A stretch of 64,000 nucleotides of DNA from Janthinobacterium violaceinigrum. GTDB taxonomy: Bacteria > Pseudomonadota > Gammaproteobacteria > Burkholderiales > Burkholderiaceae_D. Under the pieces are notes generated by a model. That model saw nothing but the letters and a program-made list of their open reading frames with translations, was not told where the DNA came from and searched no databases. How positions within the stretch are numbered: the first letter of the stretch is position 1; every line of letters begins with the position of its first letter. The position numbers were made by a program, and so were the translations under genes. Location of the stretch: the NCBI RefSeq assembly GCF_009208555.1, contig NZ_WFLI01000009.1, forward strand, positions 154,920-218,919. Reading direction: 5' to 3'. Below are positions 29,192 through 37,928 of this stretch, in pieces.

Positions 29192-32134
29192 ATGGGCACT
29201 CCACAGCAAACGGCGTTGCCGCCAGTTCCCGCGCGACCATCACCCTACCCATCGATGCCAGCCTTCCCGCCCCCTACCAGCCACCGCGCTTCCAGCTCCC
29301 GCGTCAGCGCCTGGCTATGCGGCTGGCTGTTCGGTTTTCTATTCAGCCTGCTGGGCCTGGCGGACGCGGCGCAGGCGGCACCTTTACCTCTGAGCAAGCA
29401 AGGCATCGCGCACCTGGGCAGCGGCGGGCAACTCTTTTTCGCCGGAGATGAAGCCGCGCCTGCCGATGCCGCCGCCCTGCCCGCCTGGCTGGCGCGCCAG
29501 CGCCCGGCCGGACAGGTCGACCTGTTCGGCGGCGCCTACTGGCTGCATGCGCAGGTGCGCAACGACAGCAACGTCGCGGCCTGGGTCATCGACCCGAACG
29601 ACACCCTGATCGACCTGGTCGACCTGTACGTGTATGGTCCCGGGCCGCACGCGGCGCCGCAGACCTTGCTGACGGGCTACCAGCGCCCGCATGAGTATTT
29701 ACTGCACTACGGCAAGGACGTGCAGCTGGCGCCAGGCGCCACGTATGACATCCTGATCCGCTTTTCCAGCCCCTATTACGCGCGCGCCCCCATGTTCGGC
29801 GTGAAGACACAGCACGATTACCGCAAGCTGGTGGGCAAGGAAAATTTCCTGATGGTGGCGTCCATCGGCGCCCTGCTGGCACTGGGCCTGTTCAATTTCT
29901 TCATCTTTTCCATCACCCTGGAAAAAGCCTCGGCGTATTACGCGCTGTACGTGCTCACGTACGGCCTGGCCTGGGCCATGACCTTCCACGTCTTTGCCGA
30001 CCTGTTCGACTGGCACCTGCTGCAGTTGCATTACGTGCCGTTTTTCCTGCTGCCCGTCTTCAGCACTTTGTTCTACACGCATTTCCTGCGCCTGCGCGAC
30101 TACTCGCCCCTGCTGTACCGCATCAGCAAGGTTAACCTCGTGCTGCCCCTGCTGCTCCTGCCCAGCTGCTTCTTCGCCCTGTCGTATGCGCACACGCTGG
30201 CCACGATCGCCATCAGCATCTGGATGTTGCTGGCGCTGATCTGCGGCATCGTCGTCTGGCGCCGCGGCTACCAGCCGGCCCGCTTCTTCGTGCTGGCCTT
30301 CGTCGCCCTGATGCTGCCCGGCTTCCTGATCCTGCCCGCCAACCTGGGCCTGATGCCGGCCATGGTGGCCAACGCCCAGCTGGTGACCTTGCTCGGCGGC
30401 ACGCTCGACGGCTTGCTGCTGGCCTTTGCCCTGGCCGACCAGATCCGTTTGTTGCGCAACAACCTGGAACAGCGCGTGCAGGAACGCACCCTGGCGCTCA
30501 CCCTCAGCAACGATGCCCTGCTGACGGCCAAGGAGCATGCGGAAGTGGTCAGCCGCCACCGCATCGACTTCCTGTCGGCCATGAGCCACGACATCCGCAC
30601 CCCGCTGGCCGGCGTGATCGGCATGCTGAAATTCGCCCTGCGCGACCAGTCCGTCAAGGGCCGCACGCAGGAATACCTGCGCATCGGCCTGCACAACGGC
30701 GTCTCGCTCCTGACCATCCTCAACGACATCCTCGATTTCTCGAAGATCGACGCGGGCAAGCTGACCCTGGAAACCGTGGACTTCGACCTGCTGGCGCTGG
30801 TCGGCGACGCGGCCGGCATCGTGCAGGGCCAGGCCGACGCCAAGAGCCTGCTGCTGCGCCGCGAACTGGCGCTGGACCTGCCCCGCTACGTGCGCGCCGA
30901 CCCCACGCGCCTGCGGCAGATCCTGATCAACCTGCTGGGCAATGCCTTGAAGTTCACGGCCAATGGCGAAGTGCTGCTGGAAGTGCGGCGCGCCCGCACG
31001 CCGCCGCGCCGCGACGGCCGCAGCGAGATCGACTTCATCATCAGCGACACGGGGCCCGGCATCGACGCCGATACCTTGCCGCGCCTGTTCCAGAAATTCG
31101 AGCAGGCCGACCATTCCACCACGCGCCGCTACGGCGGCACGGGCCTGGGCCTGGCCATCTGCAAGGAACTGGTCGAACTGATGGGCGGCACGATCGGCGT
31201 GGAAAGCCGCGTCGGCATCGGTTCGCGCTTTCATTTCACCCTGCCGCTGCAGGACGGCAGCGCGCCGGCGGCCGATGCGCGCCGGCCCCAGCGCCACGCG
31301 CGCCACGCCTGCCGCCTGCGCATCCTGTGCGCCGAAGACGTGCGCACCAACCAGATCATCATCGGCACCCTGCTCGAAAGCATGGGCCATGACGTGACCA
31401 TCGTGGAAAACGGCGAGCTGGCGCTGCGCGCGCTGGGGACGGGCGCCTACGATTGCGTGCTGATGGACGGCCGCATGCCCTCGATGGACGGCGAACAGGC
31501 CGCGCGCCTGATCCGCGACGGCGGCAACGCCGAATTTCCCATTCCCGACACGCACATCCCCATCCTCGCGCTGACCGCCAACGCCAGCGAACATGACCGG
31601 CAGCGCTACCTGGCCGCCGGCATGGACGACTTCCTCAGCAAGCCCGTCGACGAAGCGCTGCTGTTCGAGAAGATCGACGCCATCATCGACCTGCTGCTGG
31701 CGCGCGGCCACGCCCTGCCGCCGGCCGTGCCCAGCGAGGACGAGAACCTGGCGCGCCAGTTCGGCCTGGACGGCGGCGAGCCGCCCGCGCCGGCCGATCC
31801 CATGACGGCGCCCGTGCACATCCTGCCGCTGGCGGGCCTGTCGCCGCAGCACCTGCAGCGCATCGCGCAAGCGTTCCTGACGGAAGCGCCGCGGCGCCTG
31901 GACCTGGCATGCCACGCCGTGCGCGACGGCAATGCCAGCGCGGCCGCTGCCGCCTTCCACGCCTTGAAAGGCAGCGCCGGCTACCTGAGCCGCCCCACCC
32001 TGCACGGCCTGTGCCACCAGATGGAAACCCTGGCCTCGAACGGCCAGCTCGATAACGTGGAACAGTTCCTGCCGCAGCTCCACGCGGCGCTGGATGCGGC
32101 GCGGCGCGACCTCGAAGTTCAGCCTGGCGCCTGA
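29192..32134 (+). CDS. Hybrid sensor histidine kinase with 7TMR-DISM sensor, receiver and HPt domains
   Basis: This is a 980-residue inner-membrane kinase. After a signal-like segment comes a periplasmic 7TMR-DISMED2-type beta domain (about residues 65-220; DLFGGAYWLHAQVRNDS). A seven-helix DISM membrane region follows to about residue 390, then a coiled coil, and HisKA with phosphoacceptor His466 in MSHDIRTPL. The HATPase has GTGLGLAICKE. The receiver has phosphoacceptor Asp759 (VLMDGRMPSMDG), and the C-terminal HPt has His923 (FHALKGSAGY). The full phosphorelay therefore sits in one protein. DISM receptors sense extracellular carbohydrates or other small ligands; here the ligand and output regulator are unknown, as no DNA-binding partner is adjacent. 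ATG 29192 was chosen because it follows GAGAG and leaves a plausible N-terminus; starts at 29096 or 29252 are possible. Its stop overlaps the convergent esterase gene. Confidence 0.9.
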   Translation: MGTPQQTALPPVPARPSPYPSMPAFPPPTSHRASSSRVSAWLCGWLFGFLFSLLGLADAAQAAPLPLSKQGIAHLGSGGQLFFAGDEAAPADAAALPAWLARQRPAGQVDLFGGAYWLHAQVRNDSNVAAWVIDPNDTLIDLVDLYVYGPGPHAAPQTLLTGYQRPHEYLLHYGKDVQLAPGATYDILIRFSSPYYARAPMFGVKTQHDYRKLVGKENFLMVASIGALLALGLFNFFIFSITLEKASAYYALYVLTYGLAWAMTFHVFADLFDWHLLQLHYVPFFLLPVFSTLFYTHFLRLRDYSPLLYRISKVNLVLPLLLLPSCFFALSYAHTLATIAISIWMLLALICGIVVWRRGYQPARFFVLAFVALMLPGFLILPANLGLMPAMVANAQLVTLLGGTLDGLLLAFALADQIRLLRNNLEQRVQERTLALTLSNDALLTAKEHAEVVSRHRIDFLSAMSHDIRTPLAGVIGMLKFALRDQSVKGRTQEYLRIGLHNGVSLLTILNDILDFSKIDAGKLTLETVDFDLLALVGDAAGIVQGQADAKSLLLRRELALDLPRYVRADPTRLRQILINLLGNALKFTANGEVLLEVRRARTPPRRDGRSEIDFIISDTGPGIDADTLPRLFQKFEQADHSTTRRYGGTGLGLAICKELVELMGGTIGVESRVGIGSRFHFTLPLQDGSAPAADARRPQRHARHACRLRILCAEDVRTNQIIIGTLLESMGHDVTIVENGELALRALGTGAYDCVLMDGRMPSMDGEQAARLIRDGGNAEFPIPDTHIPILALTANASEHDRQRYLAAGMDDFLSKPVDEALLFEKIDAIIDLLLARGHALPPAVPSEDENLARQFGLDGGEPPAPADPMTAPVHILPLAGLSPQHLQRIAQAFLTEAPRRLDLACHAVRDGNASAAAAAFHALKGSAGYLSRPTLHGLCHQMETLASNGQLDNVEQFLPQLHAALDAARRDLEVQPGA

Positions 32135-33030
32135 GGCATCCAGCCATGCGCCTGCAGCCACGCCAGCAGCAGCTGCGGCCACGCGGCCGGCTCGCTGCCC
32201 CGCTTGCCCAGGCCCCAGCCATGGCCGCCCTGCTGGAACAGGTGCAGCTCCACGGGCACGCCCGCGCGGCCCAGGGCGGCGGCCATCAGCCGGCTGTTCT
32301 CGGGCGGCGAAATGGGGTCGTCCAGCGCCTGCGCAATGAACATGGGCGGCGTGCGCGCATCGACGTGCAATTCCACGGACATGGCGTCGCGCGCCGCCTG
32401 CGCGGGGTGGCTTCCCAGCAGCTGCTTCTTCGCATGCGTCGTGTCGTATGGCGGCTGCATGGTCAGCACGGGGTACAACAGCACGGCAAAGTCGGGCCGC
32501 GCGGACACGGCATCGAGCGCATCGGCAGGCGCATAGCGGGCCGCGTCGGGCTCGACGGCCGTCATGCCGGCCAGGTGCGCGCCGGCGGAAAAGCCCAGCA
32601 TGCCGATGCGCGCCGGGTCGATCCGCCACTCTTTGGCACGCGCGCGTATCACGCGCATGGCCCGCTGGCCATCCTGGAATGGCGCAGCCACCCCGCCGCC
32701 TTCCTGCGGCAGGCGGTACACGAGTTCAAACGCCGTGATGCCCTGCCCCTGCAGCCAGCTGGCGGCCGGGCCGCTTTCCTTGCCCGCCTCGATATGCGCA
32801 TAGCCGCCGCCGCTGACCAGCACGATGGCCGTGCCGTTCGGCTGCGCCGGGCGGTGCACGATCAGATACGGCTGATCGACCTGCGTGATGGAACCCTTGG
32901 CGCTGTCGCGCTGCGGGCCTGGTGCCGCGCCACCGGGCGGCGCGCCGGGCCACAGCACGATCGCGCCGGGCGGCGCGGCGCCCCCGTGCAGGTGGACGAA
33001 GACCAGGCATAGCAGCATCAGGCGTTTCAT
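32119..33030 (-). CDS. Secreted alpha/beta-hydrolase, acetyl-esterase (BD-FAE/Axe) type
   Basis: A 303-residue hydrolase with an N-terminal signal peptide (LMLLCLVFVHLHGGAAPP). The oxyanion region SGGGYAHIEAGKE, the nucleophile Ser148 in GFSAGAHLAG, an Asp in QALDDPISPP and a His in GGHGWGLG make up a complete esterase catalytic set. Related enzymes remove acetyl groups from polysaccharides or act on small esters. ATG 33030 is the first ATG in frame; an upstream TTG is less likely. It is a single gene with its end overlapping the histidine kinase end by 16 bp. Confidence 0.88.
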   Translation of the reverse strand: MKRLMLLCLVFVHLHGGAAPPGAIVLWPGAPPGGAAPGPQRDSAKGSITQVDQPYLIVHRPAQPNGTAIVLVSGGGYAHIEAGKESGPAASWLQGQGITAFELVYRLPQEGGGVAAPFQDGQRAMRVIRARAKEWRIDPARIGMLGFSAGAHLAGMTAVEPDAARYAPADALDAVSARPDFAVLLYPVLTMQPPYDTTHAKKQLLGSHPAQAARDAMSVELHVDARTPPMFIAQALDDPISPPENSRLMAAALGRAGVPVELHLFQQGGHGWGLGKRGSEPAAWPQLLLAWLQAHGWMPQAPG

Positions 33031-33077
33031 GGGCAAGCTCGCGCAGGGAACAATGAAACGCCATCATAGCGAAATAA

Positions 33078-36000
33078 CTAAAAATCCGTCTCGCCCTGGA
33101 TCACGGCCGGATACCCCGTCAGCGCGCGCGAGGTCTGCATGCCCGCCATCACGGCCGCCTCCACGCAGCCCGCGTTGATGCCCGTCCTGATCCAGTCGCC
33201 CGTCAGGAACAGGTTGGAAAAGCCCGACTGGTCGGTGGCCAGCCGGTACTGGGTGCTGCCCACCACCGACATCACGTAGCGCTCGGACGGGTCGACATTG
33301 GCGCGCCAGTACTGGCTGTCGAAGCGCGCCGGCCCCGTGCCAGCCTTCGCATCGACCAGCCATTGCCACGGAAACGCGCCGGGTCCGCCCGCCTCGGGCC
33401 ACAGGGCGCCGATTTCGCGGTCCAGCTGGTGCAGCGCGCCCGCCTTGGCGCGTGCCGCGCAGCGGGCGGGGAAATCCGTGTCGGTGACGGGCGGGTAGCT
33501 GTCGACGGGGAAGGCGCTGCAAAAATAGGACACGTTCTTCGGCGCCAGTCCCGCCGGCCAGTCCTCGTGCGCCAGCAGCTGGTCCATGGGCGCCCACGTG
33601 TCGTACGGCTCCGTGAAGGCCGACAGCACGGGCTGCTGGCCTTTCGGCTGCGTGGTCCAGCCCATCTGACGCAAATCCTTGTTGAGCCACACCTGGTAAG
33701 CCTGCGTGGCCACGGTTTGCACCTTGTCCGCCGCCAGCTGCAGGGCCGGGCTTTGCGCCAGCAGCTGCGGGCACAGGGCCGGCAGCGAGCCGATCGAGAT
33801 GCCGAACACCACCTTGTCGAAATCGACGCCCTTCTTCAGGACCGTGGCAGGCAGCTGCCGGCCGAACGCCTGCTGGTACTGCTGCGGCCAGTCGCTCCAG
33901 TACGATTCCAGGTTGATGTTTTTCGCTTGCAGCAGGGCCGCCTGCGCGGGATCGAGCTGCGTGTAATCGGGCGCGCTGGGCCAGCACGCCAGGCCTTTCA
34001 CGTCGACCAGCGGCGCATAGCCGGCGGCGGGATCCTTCAATTGCACCTGCTGCGTGATGCGGATGCTGTCGATGTCGCCCGCGCCCGGCACCAGTTCTTC
34101 CACGCGCTGGAAGAACCTGAATTCCACGCCCCGCTTGCGCAGCACTTCGTACAGGGGCGTGAAAATCGTGTCGCCCATGCCGGCCTGCATCTTGAACATG
34201 ATGCCGCCCTTGTAGGCCAGGCCGATGCGCGCCATCGCCCGCAGCAGGGTGCCCGCCTCGATGTTCGGTTTGGAAAAATCGCCGCCCTCGTAGGCGAACA
34301 CCAGGTCGTAGAAGCCCCGCACGGGCGCCGAATTGACGCTGAACTGCTCGTCGCCGCCGTGTTTTTTCAGCCAGGCGCGGAAATCAATGTCGTTGATGAC
34401 GTCAAAGCCGTTCTTGAACACGCCATCCTCGAACATGCCCTTCATGACCGTGATGCCCAGATCCAGGCAGGTGAACAGGCGGCGCAATTCATCGTCGCCG
34501 TCGATCAGCGCGCGGTAGCGCAGGCGCAGCCAGGCGCGGATGCCGTTCAGGGTGCTGGCCAGCAGCTGGTGGCGGGCCTGGTCGTGGCGCGTGGAATCGG
34601 GCGCCAGGTCGGCCACCAGCGCCGCCAGCGCGCCCACGGACAGACCCACGTCCAGGCCCAGTTCATCAGCCTGCCCCACCACTTCGTCGGCCAGGCGGCG
34701 CAGCCAGCCCGGCCACACGCCCTCGCCTTGCGATGCGCTGGCGCGCACGATGCGCGCGTCCGCGTCCGCCACTTGCCGGATCTGGCGTATCCACTGCTCG
34801 ATCCATCCCACCATGGCGATGGCCATCTGCCACAGGGTGATGTCTTCGCCGCCCTCGCCCGGCTCGCCCGGCAAGGTGGGAAAGACGATGGACCAGTTGC
34901 GCCACTTGCCCTTGACGTCTTCCGACAGGGCCACGTAGTCGTGCTGCTTGAAGGCGTCGCGCCAGGTGGCCAGCGGCGCGCCGGGCGGACGGTCAAGGCT
35001 GGCGTAGGCTTCCTTGATCATCCTGAAGGCGTTCGCGTAGAAGCCGAACCAGATGTGCAAGCCGTGCTCCTCGATGCGCTGGCCCGCTTGCGCATTGCGT
35101 CCGCTGGCGCCCTTGCCGCCCAGGCGCCAGCCCAGCTGGTACACGGTGATCGCGTGCCGGTTTTGCCAGCCCGGCTGGTTCGTCAGATAATACGCGGCCG
35201 TCATGGCCGCCACGCCGCCGCCCAGGATGGCGATCTTTTCGGGCGCGATGCGGGAATTGTCGACCAGCTCCTCGCCCGGCATGGCCGTGAAATCGAAGTT
35301 CACATTGAACGGCAGGATCGCCGCCTGCGGCCCCAGCTGCAAGCCCAGGGTCTGGTCCAGCGGAAAGCTGTCGAACGCGTGCACCGTGCATTCGTATTCG
35401 TAGCCCAGCAAGCGCGCACTGTGCAGGCGGTTGATCTCGGCCGGCGCGGCCACCAGGGCCTGGTACACGGCCTTCACACCCGCGCTGTCGGGGAATTGCT
35501 TGAGGAAGATCTGGTCGATGCGGGGGTTGCGCAGCAGGGAAAGGATATCGGCCCAGCCGGCCTGGTCCATGTCGAAGAAATCGGGGATGGAGAGGAAGAT
35601 CTTGAACGCCTGCTCGATGAGTTCGAGAAAGCTGTTGACGGGTTTATGCTGTCCCGTCTGCACCGTGGCGTTGACTTCCAGCAGCGGGTGCAAGGCCAGT
35701 TTCGTTTCCGGCGAAAAATGCTGGAAACCCTTGGCGGCCACGGAGCAGCGCAGCGGCTCGCTGCCGGCAGCGGGAATCTCGTACTCGCACAGGTATTTCG
35801 GATAGCCAAACAGTTCGCGCCCGTTGATCAGGGCCATCGCATCGTCGACGAAGATATGGCACGGATACCAATAGATATGCGCGAGCTTGCCCGCCCCGTC
35901 CATCTCGCCGACCATGATCCAGGTGACGATATCGACTTCCGTGATCCAGCCCTTGGCCTGGTCGACGGGGTTGCTGGAGTCGGCATGGTTGACGCGCGTA

Positions 36001-36215
36001 AACGTCAGCATCACATACGGCGACAGGGCTTTCAGGGTCATCTTGCGGCCCGCCACCTGGTTCAGGGTGGTGTTCACGGTCGCCTGCAGCTTCGCCAGGT
36101 TGCCCCTGACGAAATAGCCGTACATTTCCGACTGTTTCAATTGCAGCGGCGAATGCATCATCACCGAACCGCCCTGGTAGATATACGAAGGTCTTGCCGA
36201 AGGTATCGCCGTCAT
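33078..36215 (-). CDS. Fusion of acetoacetate-decarboxylase-like domain with an FAD-dependent amine-oxidase/desaturase-type oxidoreductase
   Basis: This 1045-residue protein has two parts. Residues 20-310 resemble acetoacetate decarboxylase, including GRELFGYPKYL, where Lys140 sits at the position of the Schiff-base lysine. Residues 326-1040 form a flavin-dependent oxidoreductase: dinucleotide-binding motif ILGGGVAAMTAAYYL (G332-G334), a second GWRLGGKGASGRN motif, and a C-terminal FAD-closing segment NLFLTGDWIRTGINAGCVEAA. The second part resembles phytoene-desaturase or hydroxysqualene-dehydroxylase-type enzymes. No substrate can be named. ATG 36215 is preceded by a GGGGGG-A run that can serve as ribosome site. 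There is no signal peptide. It is transcribed alone, divergent from the HD-domain gene. Confidence 0.8.
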   Translation of the reverse strand: MTAIPSARPSYIYQGGSVMMHSPLQLKQSEMYGYFVRGNLAKLQATVNTTLNQVAGRKMTLKALSPYVMLTFTRVNHADSSNPVDQAKGWITEVDIVTWIMVGEMDGAGKLAHIYWYPCHIFVDDAMALINGRELFGYPKYLCEYEIPAAGSEPLRCSVAAKGFQHFSPETKLALHPLLEVNATVQTGQHKPVNSFLELIEQAFKIFLSIPDFFDMDQAGWADILSLLRNPRIDQIFLKQFPDSAGVKAVYQALVAAPAEINRLHSARLLGYEYECTVHAFDSFPLDQTLGLQLGPQAAILPFNVNFDFTAMPGEELVDNSRIAPEKIAILGGGVAAMTAAYYLTNQPGWQNRHAITVYQLGWRLGGKGASGRNAQAGQRIEEHGLHIWFGFYANAFRMIKEAYASLDRPPGAPLATWRDAFKQHDYVALSEDVKGKWRNWSIVFPTLPGEPGEGGEDITLWQMAIAMVGWIEQWIRQIRQVADADARIVRASASQGEGVWPGWLRRLADEVVGQADELGLDVGLSVGALAALVADLAPDSTRHDQARHQLLASTLNGIRAWLRLRYRALIDGDDELRRLFTCLDLGITVMKGMFEDGVFKNGFDVINDIDFRAWLKKHGGDEQFSVNSAPVRGFYDLVFAYEGGDFSKPNIEAGTLLRAMARIGLAYKGGIMFKMQAGMGDTIFTPLYEVLRKRGVEFRFFQRVEELVPGAGDIDSIRITQQVQLKDPAAGYAPLVDVKGLACWPSAPDYTQLDPAQAALLQAKNINLESYWSDWPQQYQQAFGRQLPATVLKKGVDFDKVVFGISIGSLPALCPQLLAQSPALQLAADKVQTVATQAYQVWLNKDLRQMGWTTQPKGQQPVLSAFTEPYDTWAPMDQLLAHEDWPAGLAPKNVSYFCSAFPVDSYPPVTDTDFPARCAARAKAGALHQLDREIGALWPEAGGPGAFPWQWLVDAKAGTGPARFDSQYWRANVDPSERYVMSVVGSTQYRLATDQSGFSNLFLTGDWIRTGINAGCVEAAVMAGMQTSRALTGYPAVIQGETDF

Positions 36216-36272
36216 TGCCCTGTCCCCCCTTTAAGTTTCATTCAAACAAGATTTCTACAGTGTATTTGAGAA

Positions 36273-36289
36273 ATATCAATGAATGATAT
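36273..36289. promoter_or_regulatory. Inverted repeat ATATCA-N5-TGATAT in a divergent promoter region
   Basis: A perfect 6-bp-arm palindrome lies in the AT-rich gap between the decarboxylase/oxidoreductase fusion and the HD-domain gene (36216-36382), where promoters of both must lie. It has the shape of a dimeric repressor site; the regulator is not identified. Confidence 0.4.
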
Positions 36290-36382
36290 GAAATAAATTA
36301 AAGGATTTGCCAAGATGCATAGGCTCAGCAGGAAACAGCTTGCGCGCGGCAGGCGGGGCAAGCCCGGGCCATCGGGTGTACG

Positions 36383-36964
36383 ATGAAAGCTCCTGACCGT
36401 TCCGAGCACCGCGCCATGGCAATGATTACCACCGATTACGTTTCCACTTATTCCGGCAACCGTTTTTATCCGCTGCGCCCCCATATCGACAAGGTCGCCA
36501 TCGAAGACATCGCCCACGGCCTCGCGTACCAGTGCCGTTTCAATGGACAGACGCAGGTGTTTTATTCGGTCGCCCAGCACAGCCTGATCGTCGCCGGGCT
36601 GGTGCCGCCCCATCTGCGCCTGGCCGCCCTGCTGCATGACGCGGCCGAAGCCTACCTGGGCGACATGGTGAAGCCCTTGAAAGTGCTGCTGCCGGAGTTT
36701 GCCGCGCTGGAAGACAAGGTGAGCGCCATCATCGCTGCCACCTATGGCCTGGATTTTTCCGATTACGCGCCCATCAAGCGGGCCGACCTGATCGCGCTGG
36801 CCACGGAAAAGCGCGACCTGATGCCCCATTCGGCCGAACGCTGGGCCTATCTTGACGGCATCGTGCCCTTGCCCGGTATAATCGAAGCCATGGGACCGGC
36901 CGAGGCCAAGCAGCGCTTCCTGCATGCGTTTGCCCAGCTGGGCGGGCTGGGGCTGGCGGCATGA
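36383..36964 (+). CDS. HD-domain phosphohydrolase (YfbR-like)
   Basis: This is a 193-residue soluble protein with the metal-binding HD pattern. An early His in VAQHSLIVAG is followed by the signature LLHDAAEAYLGD and a later Asp in KRADLIALATE. It resembles 5'-nucleotidase YfbR and related HD hydrolases acting on nucleotides. A conserved ITTDYVSTYSG segment near the N-terminus suggests that translation may really begin at ATG 36416 or 36422, which lie inside the frame used here. It stands alone between the divergent fusion gene and a DnaA-box-rich element. The substrate is inferred from family only. Confidence 0.8.
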   Translation: MKAPDRSEHRAMAMITTDYVSTYSGNRFYPLRPHIDKVAIEDIAHGLAYQCRFNGQTQVFYSVAQHSLIVAGLVPPHLRLAALLHDAAEAYLGDMVKPLKVLLPEFAALEDKVSAIIAATYGLDFSDYAPIKRADLIALATEKRDLMPHSAERWAYLDGIVPLPGIIEAMGPAEAKQRFLHAFAQLGGLGLAA

Positions 36965-37024
36965 AAGCTTCTCCCACAGTCTCACGAACGGGCGCTAAGC
37001 CCCGGTTTTTGCACGGCTTTTTTA

Positions 37025-37160
37025 GATATCCACAGCAACTGTGGATAAAGTTGTTGATAAGCCCCTCTTGACAAGCCGCAACACCAGCATTGATGCGGGT
37101 TTCAACAATTTGCTGATTTCACAGGCAATTTTTTACCCCAATGAAATCAATGACTTAGAA
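37025..37160 (+). repeat. DnaA-box-like intergenic element, copy 1
   Basis: It begins GATATCCACA, followed by TGTGGATAA and GTTGATAA: two inverted DnaA-box-like 9-mers and one degenerate box. A TTGACA stands at 37068 and the element ends ACTTAGAA. It aligns without any gap to 38078-38213 over 136 bp, with about 70% identity by eye. Confidence 0.75.
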
Positions 37161-37264
37161 TCATGCATTTGCGCTAGCGCAAAGCTTCTCGGCCATTATG
37201 AAAATATATTTTGCGGTGCATCAGGCAAGCTGGCGCCAGGCCGTCTTGCCTGAACAGCATTGTT

Positions 37265-37293
37265 TTGACAAACCCCGCAGACTGGCATAGTGT
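37265..37293 (+). promoter_or_regulatory. Candidate sigma-70 promoter of the receiver-domain gene
   Basis: A perfect -35 TTGACA (37265-37270) with a 17-nt spacer to TAGTGT (37288-37293). It would start a short leader ahead of the ATG at 37329. Confidence 0.45.
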
Positions 37294-37328
37294 GGAGTGA
37301 GCGAGCACGATCAACGGTGGATAAACGC

Positions 37329-37928
37329 ATGAATATGGATAGCGACAGCGCCGCCAAGGGGGCGGACGAACCCGACTGGCTGGTCGACGACCCGCTCGAG
37401 AAGCCAGATGCGGCGGCAGAACCGGTCACCGCAGCGCCATGGCGCGTGCTGATCGTCGACGACGATGTCGACGTGCACGTGGTGACCAAGTTCGCCCTCA
37501 GCCAGGCCAGCTTCCAGGGACGCAGGCTGAGCTTTTTGCACGCGTATTCGGGCGCCGAGGCGCTGGCCTTGCTGCGCAGCACGCCCGATATCGCCGTGGT
37601 GCTGCTCGATGTGATCATGGAAACCCAGGATGCCGGACTGCAAGTGGCGCGCCAGGTGCGCGAAGAACTGCACAACAGCGCCGTGCGCATCATCCTGCGC
37701 ACGGGCCAGCCCGGCCAGGCGCTGGAACACCGCATCATCATCGATTACGACATCAACGATTTCTGGTGCAAGACCGACTTGACCACGCGCAAGTTGTTCA
37801 CCACCGTGATCGCCTCGCTGCGCACCTACGCCAGCTTGCGCGAAGCCCAGCAACAGGTCGCCAGCCTCGCTGCCGCCCTGGCCCAGTGCGGCGAAGCGCC
37901 CCCGGCGCCGGCCGGCGGCACGCCCTGA
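37329..37928 (+). CDS. Stand-alone response-regulator receiver protein (DUF3369-partner type)
   Basis: The product has 199 residues: an acidic N-terminal tail of about 35 residues, one receiver domain and a short coiled-coil end. Receiver residues are the acidic triad in VLIVDDDVDVHVVT, phosphoacceptor Asp94 in VVLLDVIMETQDAG, and the conserved Lys in NDFWCKTDLT. The wording (HAYSGAEA, ILRTGQPGQ, IIIDYDINDF) is that of the receiver found in front of DUF3369/HD-GYP proteins. Here nothing follows, so it may be a single-domain shuttle or an evolutionary remnant. ATG 37329 has GGTGGA upstream; a GTG at 37290 is less likely. No kinase is adjacent. It is bracketed by the two 136-bp DnaA-box elements. 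Confidence 0.85.
   Translation: MNMDSDSAAKGADEPDWLVDDPLEKPDAAAEPVTAAPWRVLIVDDDVDVHVVTKFALSQASFQGRRLSFLHAYSGAEALALLRSTPDIAVVLLDVIMETQDAGLQVARQVREELHNSAVRIILRTGQPGQALEHRIIIDYDINDFWCKTDLTTRKLFTTVIASLRTYASLREAQQQVASLAAALAQCGEAPPAPAGGTP

Larger units (their letters stand above)
36965..37328 (+). other. Non-coding region upstream of the receiver gene, with DnaA-box-like repeat copy 1
   Basis: No gene is supported; a 70-codon frame inside it has no ribosome site and crosses the repeat. It holds a weak GC hairpin with T-run right after the HD gene (about 36990-37009), the first 136-bp repeat copy (37025-37160), and a candidate promoter for the receiver gene. Confidence 0.6.

Noticed and set aside
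29699..32629. Minus-strand frame of about 980 codons opposite the histidine kinase
   Set aside because: It is a shadow of the strongly supported kinase gene, with no recognisable domain or ribosome site.
33363..36269. Plus-strand frame of about 970 codons opposite the decarboxylase/oxidoreductase fusion
   Set aside because: Arg/Gln/His-rich shadow; the minus-strand gene has clear flavin motifs.
37068..37096. TTGACA inside the DnaA-box element as a sigma-70 promoter
   Set aside because: No -10-like hexamer lies 16-18 nt downstream in either copy, so it is not called a promoter by itself.
37041..37253. 70-codon frame upstream of the receiver gene
   Set aside because: It lies within the DnaA-box repeat, has no ribosome site and no matching frame in the second repeat copy.
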